Source of the DNA: Chloroflexota bacterium
GTDB taxonomy: Bacteria > Chloroflexota > Anaerolineae > Anaerolineales > VGOW01
Length of the DNA stretch: 38,988 bases
NCBI GenBank assembly: GCA_016875735.1
Contig: VGOW01000035.1
Coordinates: forward strand, 1-38,988
Direction: 5' to 3'
The position numbers and the translations under genes were made by a program. A model generated the notes under the pieces. It had not been told where the DNA came from and did no database searches. It saw only the letters and a list, made by a program, of their open reading frames with translations. Of this stretch, positions 1 to 9,200 are shown piece after piece. Positions within the stretch are counted from its first letter, which is position 1; each line of letters opens with the position of its first letter.

Positions 1-1
1 C

Positions 2-499
2 CCTGCCCCCGATGGAACAACTTCTCAAACAAGCGAAGGCGGCGGCTTCGCGCACATCATGGACATCGTTCGCGCCGTGCGCAACGCCCGCGCCGAAAAC
101 AAAGTTGAATTGGGCAAAAAGATCGCGGCGGTGATTGTGGCCGGAGAGAAAGAGGAGTTGATCGGCAGTCAACGGGCAGTGATCGAGCGGTTGGCAAATA
201 TCGACCCGGCGCAGTTCCACATCTCAGCCCGCCTCGCCGAGAAACCGAAGGAGGCGGTAACGCTGGTGATCGGCTCAACCGAAGTGTATTTGCCGATGGC
301 CGGAATGGTGGACGCCGACGCCGAACGCGAGCGACTGACGAATGAACTGCGGGCGCTCGACAAGCAGATCGCCAAACTCGAAGCGCTGCTCGGCTCGGAC
401 TTTGCCAACAAGGCGCCCGCGGCGGTGGTGGAGAAGGAGCGAGGGAAATTGGCCGAAGCCAAAGAGTCGAGATCGAAGTTGGCAGCGAGGTTACGATAG
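2..499 (+). CDS. valS: Valine-tRNA ligase, C-terminal part (5' end outside window)
   Basis: This is the tail of class Ia valyl-tRNA synthetase, which charges tRNA-Val with valine in the cytoplasm. The reading frame is open from the window edge. The visible part begins at the end of the anticodon-binding domain, with the family-typical motif IVRAVRNARAENKVELGKKI. It ends in the Val-specific C-terminal coiled coil: about 65 residues rich in Glu, Lys, Leu and Ala, starting near DADAERERLTNEL and ending SKLAARLR. An internal ATG at 59 is not a real start, because homologous sequence precedes it. It is the only plus-strand gene in the window and converges on the fabF-like gene, with a hairpin between them. 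The catalytic domains cannot be assessed. Confidence 0.93.
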   Translation, partial: PAPDGTTSQTSEGGGFAHIMDIVRAVRNARAENKVELGKKIAAVIVAGEKEELIGSQRAVIERLANIDPAQFHISARLAEKPKEAVTLVIGSTEVYLPMAGMVDADAERERLTNELRALDKQIAKLEALLGSDFANKAPAAVVEKERGKLAEAKESRSKLAARLR

Positions 500-522
500 G
501 CTGAAGAGGGTGTCGTAAACGA

Positions 523-549
523 GCAGGCGGCGGCGTTGCCGCCGCCTGC
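523..549. terminator. Perfect 12-bp GC hairpin between convergent genes
   Basis: GCAGGCGGCGGC (523-534) pairs perfectly with GCCGCCGCCTGC (538-549) around a 3-nt loop. It lies between the valS stop and the fabF-like stop, where a bidirectional terminator would be expected. There is no clear U-tract on either side, so a REP-like palindrome is equally possible. Confidence 0.5.
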
Positions 550-558
550 GCCGTAAAA

Positions 559-1717
559 TTACAATTCCCGAAGAAGCCTATCGTATTTTCTAAAAACTAA
601 TACCGTATTGTGCCCGCCAAACCCAAACGCGGCCGACAGCGCCACATTCACTTCGGCAGGCCGCGCCGCGTTGGGCACACAATCCATCGCGCAGTTCGGA
701 TCGGGAGTGTGATAGTTGATCGTCGGCGGGAGGCGCGCACCAAACATCTGCCGATACGCCCGCACCTCGAGCGGGTCGCCAACCGGCGTGCCGGCGGCAT
801 GGGCATTGGCGTAATCCACTTCTTCGGGCCGGACGCCCGCCTTCGCCAGCGCGTGCCTCATCGCCCGCGCCGATTGTGTGGCCGACTCGTCCGGGGCGGT
901 GAAGTGCAGCCCATCCGACGTGCCCGCATACGACAGAATCTCCACCAGTGGCTCCGCTCCGCGCGCCAGCGCAAAGTCAAGCGACTCTAGAATCAGAATC
1001 GCCGCGCCCTCGCTCACTACGAATCCGTCGCGGTCGGCGTCGAAGGGGCGGCTGGCTTCCATCGGAGAATCGTTCCTGCGCGAAAGCGCGCCAAGGTTGT
1101 CGAACCCGGCAATACCCAACGGATGCACCGCCGCTTCAGTGCCGCCGGCGATCATCACCCGGGCATCCCCACGCTTGATAGTCTCAACTGCCATGCCAAT
1201 GGAGTCGGCGCCCGTAGCGCAGGCCGAGGCGATGCCGAAGTTCGGGCCATGCGCGCCGAAGCGAATCCCAACCTGCACGCCCGACGTATCCACCACTTCC
1301 ATCGGAACGAGGAGCGGATTCATGCGTTGCGCCCCTTTGGTCAGCATGATCTCGTGCTGAGCCGCGTATGTCCAGATTCCGCCGGAGCCGCAACCGATGA
1401 TCACACCCACATCATCGGCAATGGCGGGTGTGATGTCGAGTTGGGCATGGGCAACGGCCTCAACGGCGGCGGCCAGCGAGAATTGCGCGGTTCGGTCGGC
1501 GCGGCGAGCCTCTTTTGCCGACATATAGTTGAGCGGGTCGAATCCCCATGCCTCGCCGGCAATCTTTACCTTCCACGCCTCATCGCTCGCGTCGAACAAC
1601 GTAATGCGGCGGATACCCGAGCATCCACTCGCCACATTGCGCCATGCTTCGGGCACGGTGAGTCCCACGGGCGAGAACACCCATGCCAGTGACGACGACA
1701 CGTTGAGGCTCTATCAT
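559..1717 (-). pseudogene. fabF: 3-oxoacyl-ACP synthase II-like gene with frameshift and active-site deletion
   Basis: This is a thiolase-fold beta-ketoacyl-ACP synthase, the condensing enzyme of fatty-acid or polyketide synthesis. The longest open frame is 380 residues from a GTG at 1701, but its first residues do not resemble the family. The true start is the ATG at 1717 (GGAG at 1730-1733), which encodes MIEPQRVVVTGMGV, the canonical KAS N-terminus, in another frame. The two frames meet at about 1672-1676, where CTCTCG appears to have become CTCG. The nucleophile Cys (ASACATG, residue 161 of the GTG frame) and the first His (NAH, 301) are present. About 36 residues between MFG and PPTIN are missing, and in FabF these carry the Lys and second His (TKSMTGH region). 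FGFGGTN is FGFGGHN here. With both lesions it is probably inactive, or a non-catalytic KAS derivative. It starts about 20 nt after the upstream membrane-protein gene. Confidence 0.8.
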
Positions 1718-1737
1718 GCTTGCGTTTCGCTCCGAAA

Positions 1738-4056
1738 CTATGGCTGAACAGTGACGCGAGCCGGCAGAACGATCCCGTCGGCAAACATCTCCACAGGGAC
1801 CAGGGGTCGAAGCCTCTCACCCGTTCCGGCGTTCCACAACCCCACGACCACCCGGTATTCGCCGGGCGGCAGAGCGCCGGATTGAAACACCAATTTGTGA
1901 TCGTCGCGAACGTAGCGAGTGGTGGGCCAGCGCGTGGTCGGAAAGTCGGCCGGGTTCAGCTTGTCGGATTGGGCATAGAGTTGATCGTCGGCGCCGATGA
2001 GGTGAGCATACACTTGAAAGTTCATCGGCACGGGGGCCTGCGTCTTCCAATACAGCGTTGTCGTCAACGGTTCGCCGCTCCGGATCGTATCGGCGCTGAG
2101 ATCGTAGGCGAGCAGTTGAAGGCCGCGCTCCATTTGAACAAAGTATGGGCGTTGGGCCACCGCCACTGTCGTGCCGCTGGAATTGCAGCGAAACCATCCG
2201 GCACGATCAGCATTCAATTTGAGGCCGAAGCCCAACAACACCACGACTCCGATGGCGATCGCCGGCTTCATTGGCAACGCGATCGTCTCTTCGCCGCTCA
2301 TCGGCCGGGCGACCGCCAACGCGGTGGCGGCGATCCATCCGAACAACGCCAGCAATGAAATGCCCCACGCGAGTCGGCGCGGCAATGTGTCCTCGAAGAT
2401 CACTTCCACCGTGTGCTCGCCGGCCGGAACCGGAAAGGTGATGAAGCCATCGGGCTGAGCCACTTCAATGGGAACCTCTTGCCCATCCACACGAGCAGTC
2501 CAACCGGGAAAATAGAAAAGAAAAACGCGAAAGACGAAATCAGTGTCGGATGAGATTTCGTATTTGTCGGCGAAGGGGCGCTGTTCCCATCGAAGCACAT
2601 AAGCGCCGTCGGGCAGGGTGGCGCGATTCAGCCGGTCAATCGAGCCGCCGGCTTTGTACGAGTCGAGGAGGCTCTGCTGGGACCCGGGCAGAACGGTCAC
2701 GCCCACTGGCAGAAAGTCGTTGGCCGACGTTGTGCCGAGCGCGCGCCCCTGCTGTTCGACGCTGATCATGCGCAGGGCATCCACTTTGCCGAACTCGCCC
2801 CACTCCGGCGGGTAAAGCAAGGGCATGGCGGCCACAATGGTGGCGGCTACCAAAACGAGTCCGGTTGCGGCGGCGACTTTCATTCCAGTTTTGTCGAATC
2901 GCTCCACCCATCGCACCGAAAGCCCGGCCAGCGCGGCGAAGGCCAGCGCCGCAGGCGCGAGGAAGCGCGTAGGGAACTGAAAGAACGACATGATGGGAAT
3001 CGCTTCCCAAAAGTTGACCGAGGCTTGGGTGATGAGATAGATGAAGCCGACGGCGGCGAAGACGAAGAAAAATGTGTCGGTGCGGCGGAGGCGGCGCGAG
3101 AAGACGGTGAGCGCTCCGGCCAGCGCGAGTATCCATTGAACGAGGCCGATGTTGAATTGAACGAGAGGCGCGGTCGCGCCGAGATCGAGGTAGCGTGTTG
3201 GGGAGAACAGTTCGCGCAGGGTGACGAAGTAGTTGTGGAAATCGAAGTAGCCCGGCCCGGCGACGTTGTGCAGCTGCACGGCGCTCCGATCGATGCCGGC
3301 CGGGAGCCAGTAGAAGGCCGCCAGCCCGAGTCCGAGCCCAATGGCCGCCGCGAGATGCGGAACGTGCCGCCGCGGATCGGGGCCGAGATAGGTTTGCGGC
3401 GCCAACGGCGAGATCAGTGTTTCCCATCCCACGAAAGCCAACAGCAAGGCATACACTACCAGCGCCATGAGGGGGTGCGAAAGAATCAGCGCGGCGAGTG
3501 TGAGGCCGGAGAAGGCTAAATGAAGCAATGAGCCGGTGCGCCGGAGTCGGTCGAACGTCCACAGGATGAGCGGCGCAAGCGAGAGCGCCAGCGACTGGGG
3601 CACATCGCCTCGGGCGTGCGGATCGATATACAAAACGTAAGGCGAAAAAACGAACGCCGCCGCCGAGACGATGCCCGGCACTGCGCCCCATCGGTCGCGG
3701 CCAAAGAGATACATGCCAACCGAACCGATGCCGGCCGCCAGCACCAGCGCGAATTTTGTTCCGGCCACCGGCCCCGTGTCGGTAAGCAGGCCATAGTACG
3801 CCGCCACATGATAGGCCAACGGCGAATAGAAATTGAAGACGGGGTAACCGTAGCCAAAATAGAAATCGGGCGCCCAACGGGGATAGAGCACGCCCTGCCG
3901 AATTGACGAAGCGATTTCGGCGACGCGATAGATGTGCATCTCCGCGTCGGTCATGGTGGGCATACTGGGGCGCGTGAGCAGGGGCCACGCGCCCAGCGCG
4001 GCGATCAGCGCCGCGACCAGCAAACCCGGATCAGAATAGCGTCGAAGGAAAGACAT
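1738..4056 (-). CDS. GT-C-type membrane protein, PTPS-related (PF10131-like)
   Basis: This is a large polytopic protein of about 772 residues with many hydrophobic spans. Its first extracytoplasmic loop has the signature of the '6-pyruvoyl-tetrahydropterin synthase-related' membrane family: TDAEMHIYRVAEI followed by LYPRWAPDFYFGYGYPVFNF. That family belongs to the GT-C-like set of putative lipid-sugar-dependent glycosyltransferases; substrate and product are unknown. The last 150 or so residues form a soluble beta-rich domain (LTTTLYWKTQAPVPMNFQVY, then LPPGEYRVVVGLWN) that recurs in other genes of this window. An upstream TTG at 4074 is possible, but the ATG at 4056 is preferred because the TTG lies inside a hairpin. 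It follows sucD on the same strand and is followed at once by the fabF-like gene. The GT-C assignment is firm and the biochemical role is inferred. Confidence 0.82.
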   Translation of the reverse strand: MSFLRRYSDPGLLVAALIAALGAWPLLTRPSMPTMTDAEMHIYRVAEIASSIRQGVLYPRWAPDFYFGYGYPVFNFYSPLAYHVAAYYGLLTDTGPVAGTKFALVLAAGIGSVGMYLFGRDRWGAVPGIVSAAAFVFSPYVLYIDPHARGDVPQSLALSLAPLILWTFDRLRRTGSLLHLAFSGLTLAALILSHPLMALVVYALLLAFVGWETLISPLAPQTYLGPDPRRHVPHLAAAIGLGLGLAAFYWLPAGIDRSAVQLHNVAGPGYFDFHNYFVTLRELFSPTRYLDLGATAPLVQFNIGLVQWILALAGALTVFSRRLRRTDTFFFVFAAVGFIYLITQASVNFWEAIPIMSFFQFPTRFLAPAALAFAALAGLSVRWVERFDKTGMKVAAATGLVLVAATIVAAMPLLYPPEWGEFGKVDALRMISVEQQGRALGTTSANDFLPVGVTVLPGSQQSLLDSYKAGGSIDRLNRATLPDGAYVLRWEQRPFADKYEISSDTDFVFRVFLFYFPGWTARVDGQEVPIEVAQPDGFITFPVPAGEHTVEVIFEDTLPRRLAWGISLLALFGWIAATALAVARPMSGEETIALPMKPAIAIGVVVLLGFGLKLNADRAGWFRCNSSGTTVAVAQRPYFVQMERGLQLLAYDLSADTIRSGEPLTTTLYWKTQAPVPMNFQVYAHLIGADDQLYAQSDKLNPADFPTTRWPTTRYVRDDHKLVFQSGALPPGEYRVVVGLWNAGTGERLRPLVPVEMFADGIVLPARVTVQP

Positions 4057-4071
4057 CGTGATAACAAGAGT

Positions 4072-4113
4072 CAAGCCAGAAGCCCCCGTCGTTCTCAGGG
4101 AACTTCCGGCTTG
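4072..4113 (-). terminator. Hairpin downstream of sucD
   Basis: CAAGCCAGAAG (4072-4082) and CTTCCGGCTTG (4103-4113) pair with one mismatch around a 20-nt loop, in the gap between the sucD stop and the ATG at 4056. No U-run follows on the minus strand, so it may be a weak or factor-dependent terminator, or an attenuating or processing hairpin. Confidence 0.45.
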
Positions 4114-4140
4114 ATTGGAATCGCAAATGCGGCGTGTGGC

Positions 4141-5004
4141 CTATGCCAGCAGGCCCGGAATCTGTTCGGGGTATTGGGCGACTTTGACTCGGGCCTGCTC
4201 GAGGGCTTTGACTTTGTCGGAGGCCAGGCCCGATCCGCCCTCCACAATCGCTCCGGCGTGCCCCATTCGCTTGCCGGGCGGGGCCGTCTGCCCGGCGATG
4301 AAAGCCACCACCGGCTTGGTGAGATGATCGGCAATGAACTCGGCCGCCTTCTCTTCGTCGTTGCCGCCGATCTCACCGATCATCACAATGCGATCGGTCT
4401 GCGGGTCTTCCTCGAACATCGCCAGCACGTCGATGAAGTTGAGCCCCTTCACCGGGTCGCCGCCGATGCCCACGCATGTGGATTGCCCCATGCCGCTTTG
4501 GGTGAGCGCATAGATCACTTCGTACGTGAGCGTGCCGCTGCGAGCCACAATGCCCACACTGCCCGGCCGGGCAATGTAACCGGGGATGATTCCCACTTTA
4601 GCTTCGTCCGGCGTGAGCAGTCCGGGGCAGTTGGGGCCGATCAACTTCGCGCCCTTTTGATCGAGATAATTTCTCACGCGCATCATGTCCTGCACCGGAA
4701 CGCCTTCGGTGATGCACACAATGAGCGGGACTCCGGCATCGGCGGCCTCGAACATGGCATCGGCGGCGAATCGCGCCGGAACGTAAATGAGCGCGCAGTT
4801 CGCGCCAGTGGAATCGACCGCCGATTTGCAGGTGTCGAACACTGGCACTTTGCCTTCGCACGCCCACTCGCCGCCTTTGCCCGGAGTCATTCCGGCCACA
4901 ACCTTCGTGCCATAGGCCAGCATCTGCGTGGCATGGAACGTGCCTTCGCGGCCCGTGATGCCCTGCACCATTACGCGAGTGTCTTTGTTTACAAGAATGC
5001 TCAT
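4141..5004 (-). CDS. sucD: Succinate-CoA ligase (ADP/GDP-forming) subunit alpha
   Basis: This is the alpha subunit of succinyl-CoA synthetase. It binds CoA and carries the phospho-histidine of the TCA-cycle reaction succinyl-CoA + Pi + NDP = succinate + CoA + NTP. The N-terminal CoA-binding Rossmann domain starts [20 protein letters not shown]. The active-site His lies in [11 protein letters not shown] near residue 240. Length (287 residues) is normal. The start is set at the ATG at 5004 (MSILVNK), which matches the family and has GGA 8 nt upstream; the in-frame TTG at 5016 would add four unconserved residues. It follows sucC after a repeat-filled gap of about 80 nt and is almost certainly cotranscribed with it. 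A hairpin lies beyond its stop. Confidence 0.96.
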   Translation of the reverse strand: MSILVNKDTRVMVQGITGREGTFHATQMLAYGTKVVAGMTPGKGGEWACEGKVPVFDTCKSAVDSTGANCALIYVPARFAADAMFEAADAGVPLIVCITEGVPVQDMMRVRNYLDQKGAKLIGPNCPGLLTPDEAKVGIIPGYIARPGSVGIVARSGTLTYEVIYALTQSGMGQSTCVGIGGDPVKGLNFIDVLAMFEEDPQTDRIVMIGEIGGNDEEKAAEFIADHLTKPVVAFIAGQTAPPGKRMGHAGAIVEGGSGLASDKVKALEQARVKVAQYPEQIPGLLA

Positions 5005-5013
5005 GAGCAATTC

Positions 5014-5088
5014 CAAATCTCAAATCTCAAACTCCAAACCTCAAATCGGCGGATTTGAAATTTGGAGTCTGAAGTCTGGAGTTTCTAT
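5014..5088. repeat. Heptanucleotide tandem array, inverted halves, between sucC and sucD
   Basis: Five 7-nt units of the CAAATCT/CAAACTC type occupy 5014-5048. Complementary units (TTTGGAG, TCTGAAG, TCTGGAG) follow on the other side. The two halves form a 16-bp stem, 5032-5047 with 5052-5067. Its only two mismatches become G-U pairs in the minus-strand transcript. The array overlaps the sucC stop codon (TAG, 5087-5085) and fills the intergenic gap. Confidence 0.8.
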
Positions 5089-6221
5089 TTGTTTTTTGCC
5101 GCCGCCACTGCTTTTTGCGCCGCGTCGGCCAATGAAGTCGCCGTGATCATCTTGGCCTCGGCCAACAGTTTGCGGCCTTCGGCTTCGTTGGTGCCCACCA
5201 ACCGCACCACCATGGGCACGCCGGTCGGCACCTCATCGAGCGCCTTCAGAATGCCTCGCGCCACTTCGTCGCAACGAGTGATGCCGCCGAAGATATTGAA
5301 CAGCACCGCTTTGACGTTTTTATCCGAGAGGATGATTCTCAGGGCCGCCGCCACTTTCTCCGAACTGGCTCCGCCGCCCACATCGAGGAAATTGGCCGGG
5401 GTTCCGCCGAAGTGGCTGATGATGTCCATCGTCGCCATCGCCAGCCCCGCGCCGTTCACCATACAACCGATCTCGCCATCTAGTTTCACGTACGAGAGCC
5501 CGTACTTTCGCGCTTCGGTTTCGGCGGCGGCCTCTTCGTCGAGATCGCGCATCTCGGCCAGATCGGGATGCTCGAACAGCGCATTGTCGTCGAGCACGAT
5601 TTTGCCGTCGAGCGCGAGCAACTGATTGGCGCCGTTGATCACCAGCGGGTTGATTTCGGCCAGCGTGGCGTCGGTGTCCCAATAGGTTTGGTAGAGCGCG
5701 GCGGCGATTTCCCCAAAGGCTTTCCAATGTTCGTGAGGCAAGCCAATGCCCGCCGCCACATTTCGCACTTGATAATCGCGCAATCTGAGAAACGGGTTGA
5801 CGTGTTCGCGAATGACTTTTTCGGGAGACTCCTTGGCGACTTGCTCGATCTCGACGCCTCCGGCCATCGAGGCGATCACCACCGGGCATTTGGCGGCGCG
5901 GTCGTTGGTGATGCCGAGATAAATTTCGGTTTTGATCTCGGCGGCCTGATCCACCAGCACTTTTCGCACCGGCAGGCCTTTGATGTTCATCGCCAAAATC
6001 TGCGCCGCGTATTCTTCGGCCTGCTGCGCATCTTTGGCCACTTTCACGCCGCCGGCCTTGCCGCGTCCGCCCACCAGCACTTGGGCTTTGATCACCGCCC
6101 GCCCGCCGAGTTCCACCGCAATGTCACGCGCCTCGGCGGCAGTGGACGCGACTTTGCCTTTGAGAATCGGAATGCCTCGCTGGGCAAACAGTTGCTTTGA
6201 CTGATATTCGTGAAGTTTCAA
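5085..6221 (-). CDS. sucC: Succinate-CoA ligase (ADP/GDP-forming) subunit beta
   Basis: This is the beta subunit of succinyl-CoA synthetase: an ATP-grasp nucleotide-binding domain plus a C-terminal CoA-ligase domain that supplies the succinate site. The sequence opens with the family signature [16 protein letters not shown], has [19 protein letters not shown] near residue 45 and the phosphate/succinate-loop motif [14 protein letters not shown] near residue 315. Length (378) is normal. The start is a TTG at 6221, chosen because an excellent GGAGG lies 5 nt upstream and because the protein begins exactly like its homologues. A promoter with an extended -10 lies about 45 nt upstream. sucC and sucD together form an ordinary TCA-cycle operon in the middle of the surface-glycan genes. 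Confidence 0.97.
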   Translation of the reverse strand: MKLHEYQSKQLFAQRGIPILKGKVASTAAEARDIAVELGGRAVIKAQVLVGGRGKAGGVKVAKDAQQAEEYAAQILAMNIKGLPVRKVLVDQAAEIKTEIYLGITNDRAAKCPVVIASMAGGVEIEQVAKESPEKVIREHVNPFLRLRDYQVRNVAAGIGLPHEHWKAFGEIAAALYQTYWDTDATLAEINPLVINGANQLLALDGKIVLDDNALFEHPDLAEMRDLDEEAAAETEARKYGLSYVKLDGEIGCMVNGAGLAMATMDIISHFGGTPANFLDVGGGASSEKVAAALRIILSDKNVKAVLFNIFGGITRCDEVARGILKALDEVPTGVPMVVRLVGTNEAEGRKLLAEAKMITATSLADAAQKAVAAAKNK

Positions 6222-6226
6222 AAGGG

Positions 6227-6231
6227 CCTCC
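6227..6231 (-). promoter_or_regulatory. Strong Shine-Dalgarno for the TTG start of sucC
   Basis: GGAGG on the minus strand ends 5 nt before TTG (6221-6219). It is the best SD I see in the window and justifies the non-ATG start. Confidence 0.8.
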
Positions 6232-6239
6232 GGAAAGAA

Positions 6240-6263
6240 TGGAGTTGAGAGTTGGAGTTGGAG
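6240..6263. repeat. Short heptamer-like array upstream of sucC
   Basis: The minus strand reads CTCCAACTCCAACTCTCAACTCC, a degenerate 6-7-nt tandem related to the CTCCAAA units between sucC and sucD. It lies within the likely sucC 5' leader. Confidence 0.55.
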
Positions 6264-6265
6264 CG

Positions 6266-6274
6266 ATTATACCA
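6266..6274 (-). promoter_or_regulatory. Extended -10 promoter for sucCD
   Basis: The minus strand reads TGGTATAAT, a consensus extended -10 (TGnTATAAT, with the hexamer at 6271-6266). I see no good -35, as is common for extended -10 promoters. The predicted start is near 6259, giving a leader of about 38 nt to the SD and TTG of sucC. The element lies just past the stop codon of the upstream gene. Confidence 0.65.
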
Positions 6275-6289
6275 TCCGCAGAATCGGCG

Positions 6290-9200
6290 CTACGGGACGG
6301 AGGGGCCGTCGGCCTCCACCGCAAAGCGCATCACCCGGCTGTTGTTCGTGTCCGCCACATACAGCCATCCGTCTCCCACAGCCAAGCCCGAAGGCAGATC
6401 GAACGTCGTGCTGTCGCCGCCAAAATCGCCGAAGGTGTGTTGGAACAATCCATTGTCGGCGAACACGATCACCCGGTAGCCTTTGGGATCGGTGATGTAC
6501 ACACGGTTTTGATTGTCGATAGCGATGTACGGTTTGTTGTCGAGCGACTGCCCCTCCCAGCCCGACACATCCCACTTGCCGAGAAATGCGCCGTCGGTGG
6601 TGAACACCTGCACGCGCTGATTCCACGTATCGGCCACGAACAGTCGGCCATCGTTCGACACAGCCACACCCACCGGCTCATCGAGCTCGCCGTCGAGCGC
6701 CCCGCCCGACCCGATCTGCCGCAGTGGGTTGCCCTCGCGGTCGAACACCAGAATCCGTTTGTTGCCGGTGTCGGCCACATACACGTTGCCGCCGCCATCC
6801 ACCGCGATCCCTCGCGGCCCCCACATCGCGTTCAATCCGGCATCGGTCAACCCGAACACGCCCCACGTCGTCACGAACTCGCCATCGGGCGTGAACTTTT
6901 GGATGCGATGATTCCACGTGTCCGCCGCATACACGAATCCATCGCTGTCCACTGCCAATCCCCAAATTTCGTTGAACGTGCCGCCCATCGCCGTGTTCGA
7001 TTCGATGCTTCCGAAAGAGCCCCATGCAGTGATGAACTGGCCGTCGGCGGAAAACTTTTCGATTCGATGGCCGCCTGTGTCGGCCACGTACACCGATCCA
7101 TCGGGGGCGGCCGCCACCGCGCGCGGAGCGGTGAACTCGCCCTCACCCGTTCCCGGCAGTCCCCAAATCACGTCCGCAGTGAGCAGAAGTTTGCTCTCGG
7201 CGTACGGGTCTTTCACCGCCTCCGGCCCGATGCCCAACGGCCACAACTGCGCGGCCACATCTTTGCGAATGTAAAAGCGCATTCGGTCGGCCACCGGCCA
7301 ACGCGAGAGGCTGTAATCCACACTCGTCAGTTCGCCATACTTCGTGTAATCACGGAAGAACCAAACGCGAAAGATGGCTTCGCGATACTGCGGGTCTTTG
7401 ATCGCGTTCAGCAAACGCTCGCCGCCGTTTTCTTTGTCGAGGCCGAAGTATTCTTGCATCGGCCACCACATGCGAATGTACTCGAACGAATAGTAGCGGT
7501 TGCCGAGCAGGGGCTCCACCTTCGACCAGTTGTTGTCTCCGGCAATGATCAGCGGCGTATCCTGAAACGCCTCGCGCGTCGGCTGATCGCCGTAAAACAC
7601 CTGCCCGGTGAAGTCGCGCATGTACCACGTCACCGGCCACGACACATCGTCGTCGTAGGCCACGCGAATGCCCATGCCGTCGGTGGTGCGCTTCGAGATT
7701 TCTTCCACCTGCGCCATCACCACTTTTACGCCCGGCGCACCCGAAGCGTAATTGATGAACTCGGTTTGATTGTCGAAGTTGATGTAGTTGGCGTAAAAGG
7801 CCGCGCGCGCGGTGAGGAAGACGAGGCCGACTCCGGCCAGCATGGCCGTGATCACCCCCAACTGCTTCCAACCCAGACTTCGCCCAACAAAATACATGCC
7901 CACTCCACCGCCGATGGACACGGCCATCGCCATCAAAAACGACATCGTCGCCTGCAGCTGATTCAGTTCGTTGCCTTGAAACGGCGGCGTCGCGCCGAGC
8001 CACTTGAAGATGGCGAACAGCACGCCGTAGATCGTGAGCGGCGCGACGAGCAATGCAATCCACCCGCTATTGGCGCGGAAGTTCTGCCAATCCACCGCTT
8101 CCACAATTTGCCCGAAGGCCCAGGCGGCCAGCAAACCCATCGGCAAAGTCATGTGCACGGTGAGCCATGGCATCTTTTCGCCTGCGTACGAATACATCGA
8201 GAATGCCAACAGTATCCAATAGCCGATGAACACCAGCGCCGGGAACTTGGCCGGAGTCGGTGTCGGTGTCCCGGCGGAGTCGTCGTCGCTGTCCGCATCC
8301 ACCATCACCCATCGCCAAATCCCCAGCCCGGCGGCCAACATCGATCCGATGGCCGGGAGGAATTCATACACCGGCACTTGCAGGAGAAGATAGAAATACC
8401 ACGGCTGGCTCCCGCGTTGAACATCTTGCTGATCGAGCCAATAGCCCAGCGACCCCACCATGCCGGTGGCGAAGCCGCCGCCGTTGGTGAACATGGTGGT
8501 GAACAGCGGCACGTAGATGCCGTAGAACACGCCAGACGCAATTAGCCATTTCTTCCAATCCCAAAACAAGCCGATGCCCGCCGACAGCACGAACAATGGC
8601 ACGAACACCGTTGCGGTTTTGAGCAAGCCGCCGTACGAATAATCGAGTGGGTCGGCTTTGAGGAGGAGTTTGACCGGCACGGCGGTCAACTGCGGCAGGG
8701 CGAAGGTGATCAGCACGATCATCATGTTCACCGACGCATAATCGCGCATCTTCTCGCGAAAGACGGCCACCGAGATCAGCGTGGCCACAATGAGGAAGAC
8801 GATGACCACGCCCAGCGCAATGCCCATCGCCGTGAGATATGGATTGGATGCCGAACTCGTGGCTATATCGCCGGACACGACGATGGGCGCGTTTTCTATT
8901 GCCCACGCGCTGTGCCGCCCATACCAGAAGAAGAAGCCGGACAAGACCGCCGCCACTGCCGCGCCGGCGAGCGTGACGCCGAACCACCACTTTTGCCGCC
9001 CCTCGGGCCACTGCGCCGTGAACATATCGCGCAGGTAGATGAAGCCCAAAAACAAGAGCCAGATGGCAACGTTGAAAAACGAAATTTCTTTTGTGGCATA
9101 CAGCAAAGAGGTCGTTGCCGCCATGAGGTAGAGATATTTGTCCTCCTTCGTGTCCATGTAATAGAAGAGGGACAAAGCCATGAGCAGCTGCCACACCAGC

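Noticed and set aside
6197-8545. 782-codon plus-strand open frame rich in Arg, His and Pro
   Set aside because: It runs antisense to the clear Agl23/NHL gene and the start of sucC; its composition is that of a high-GC shadow frame with no domain or hydrophobic pattern.
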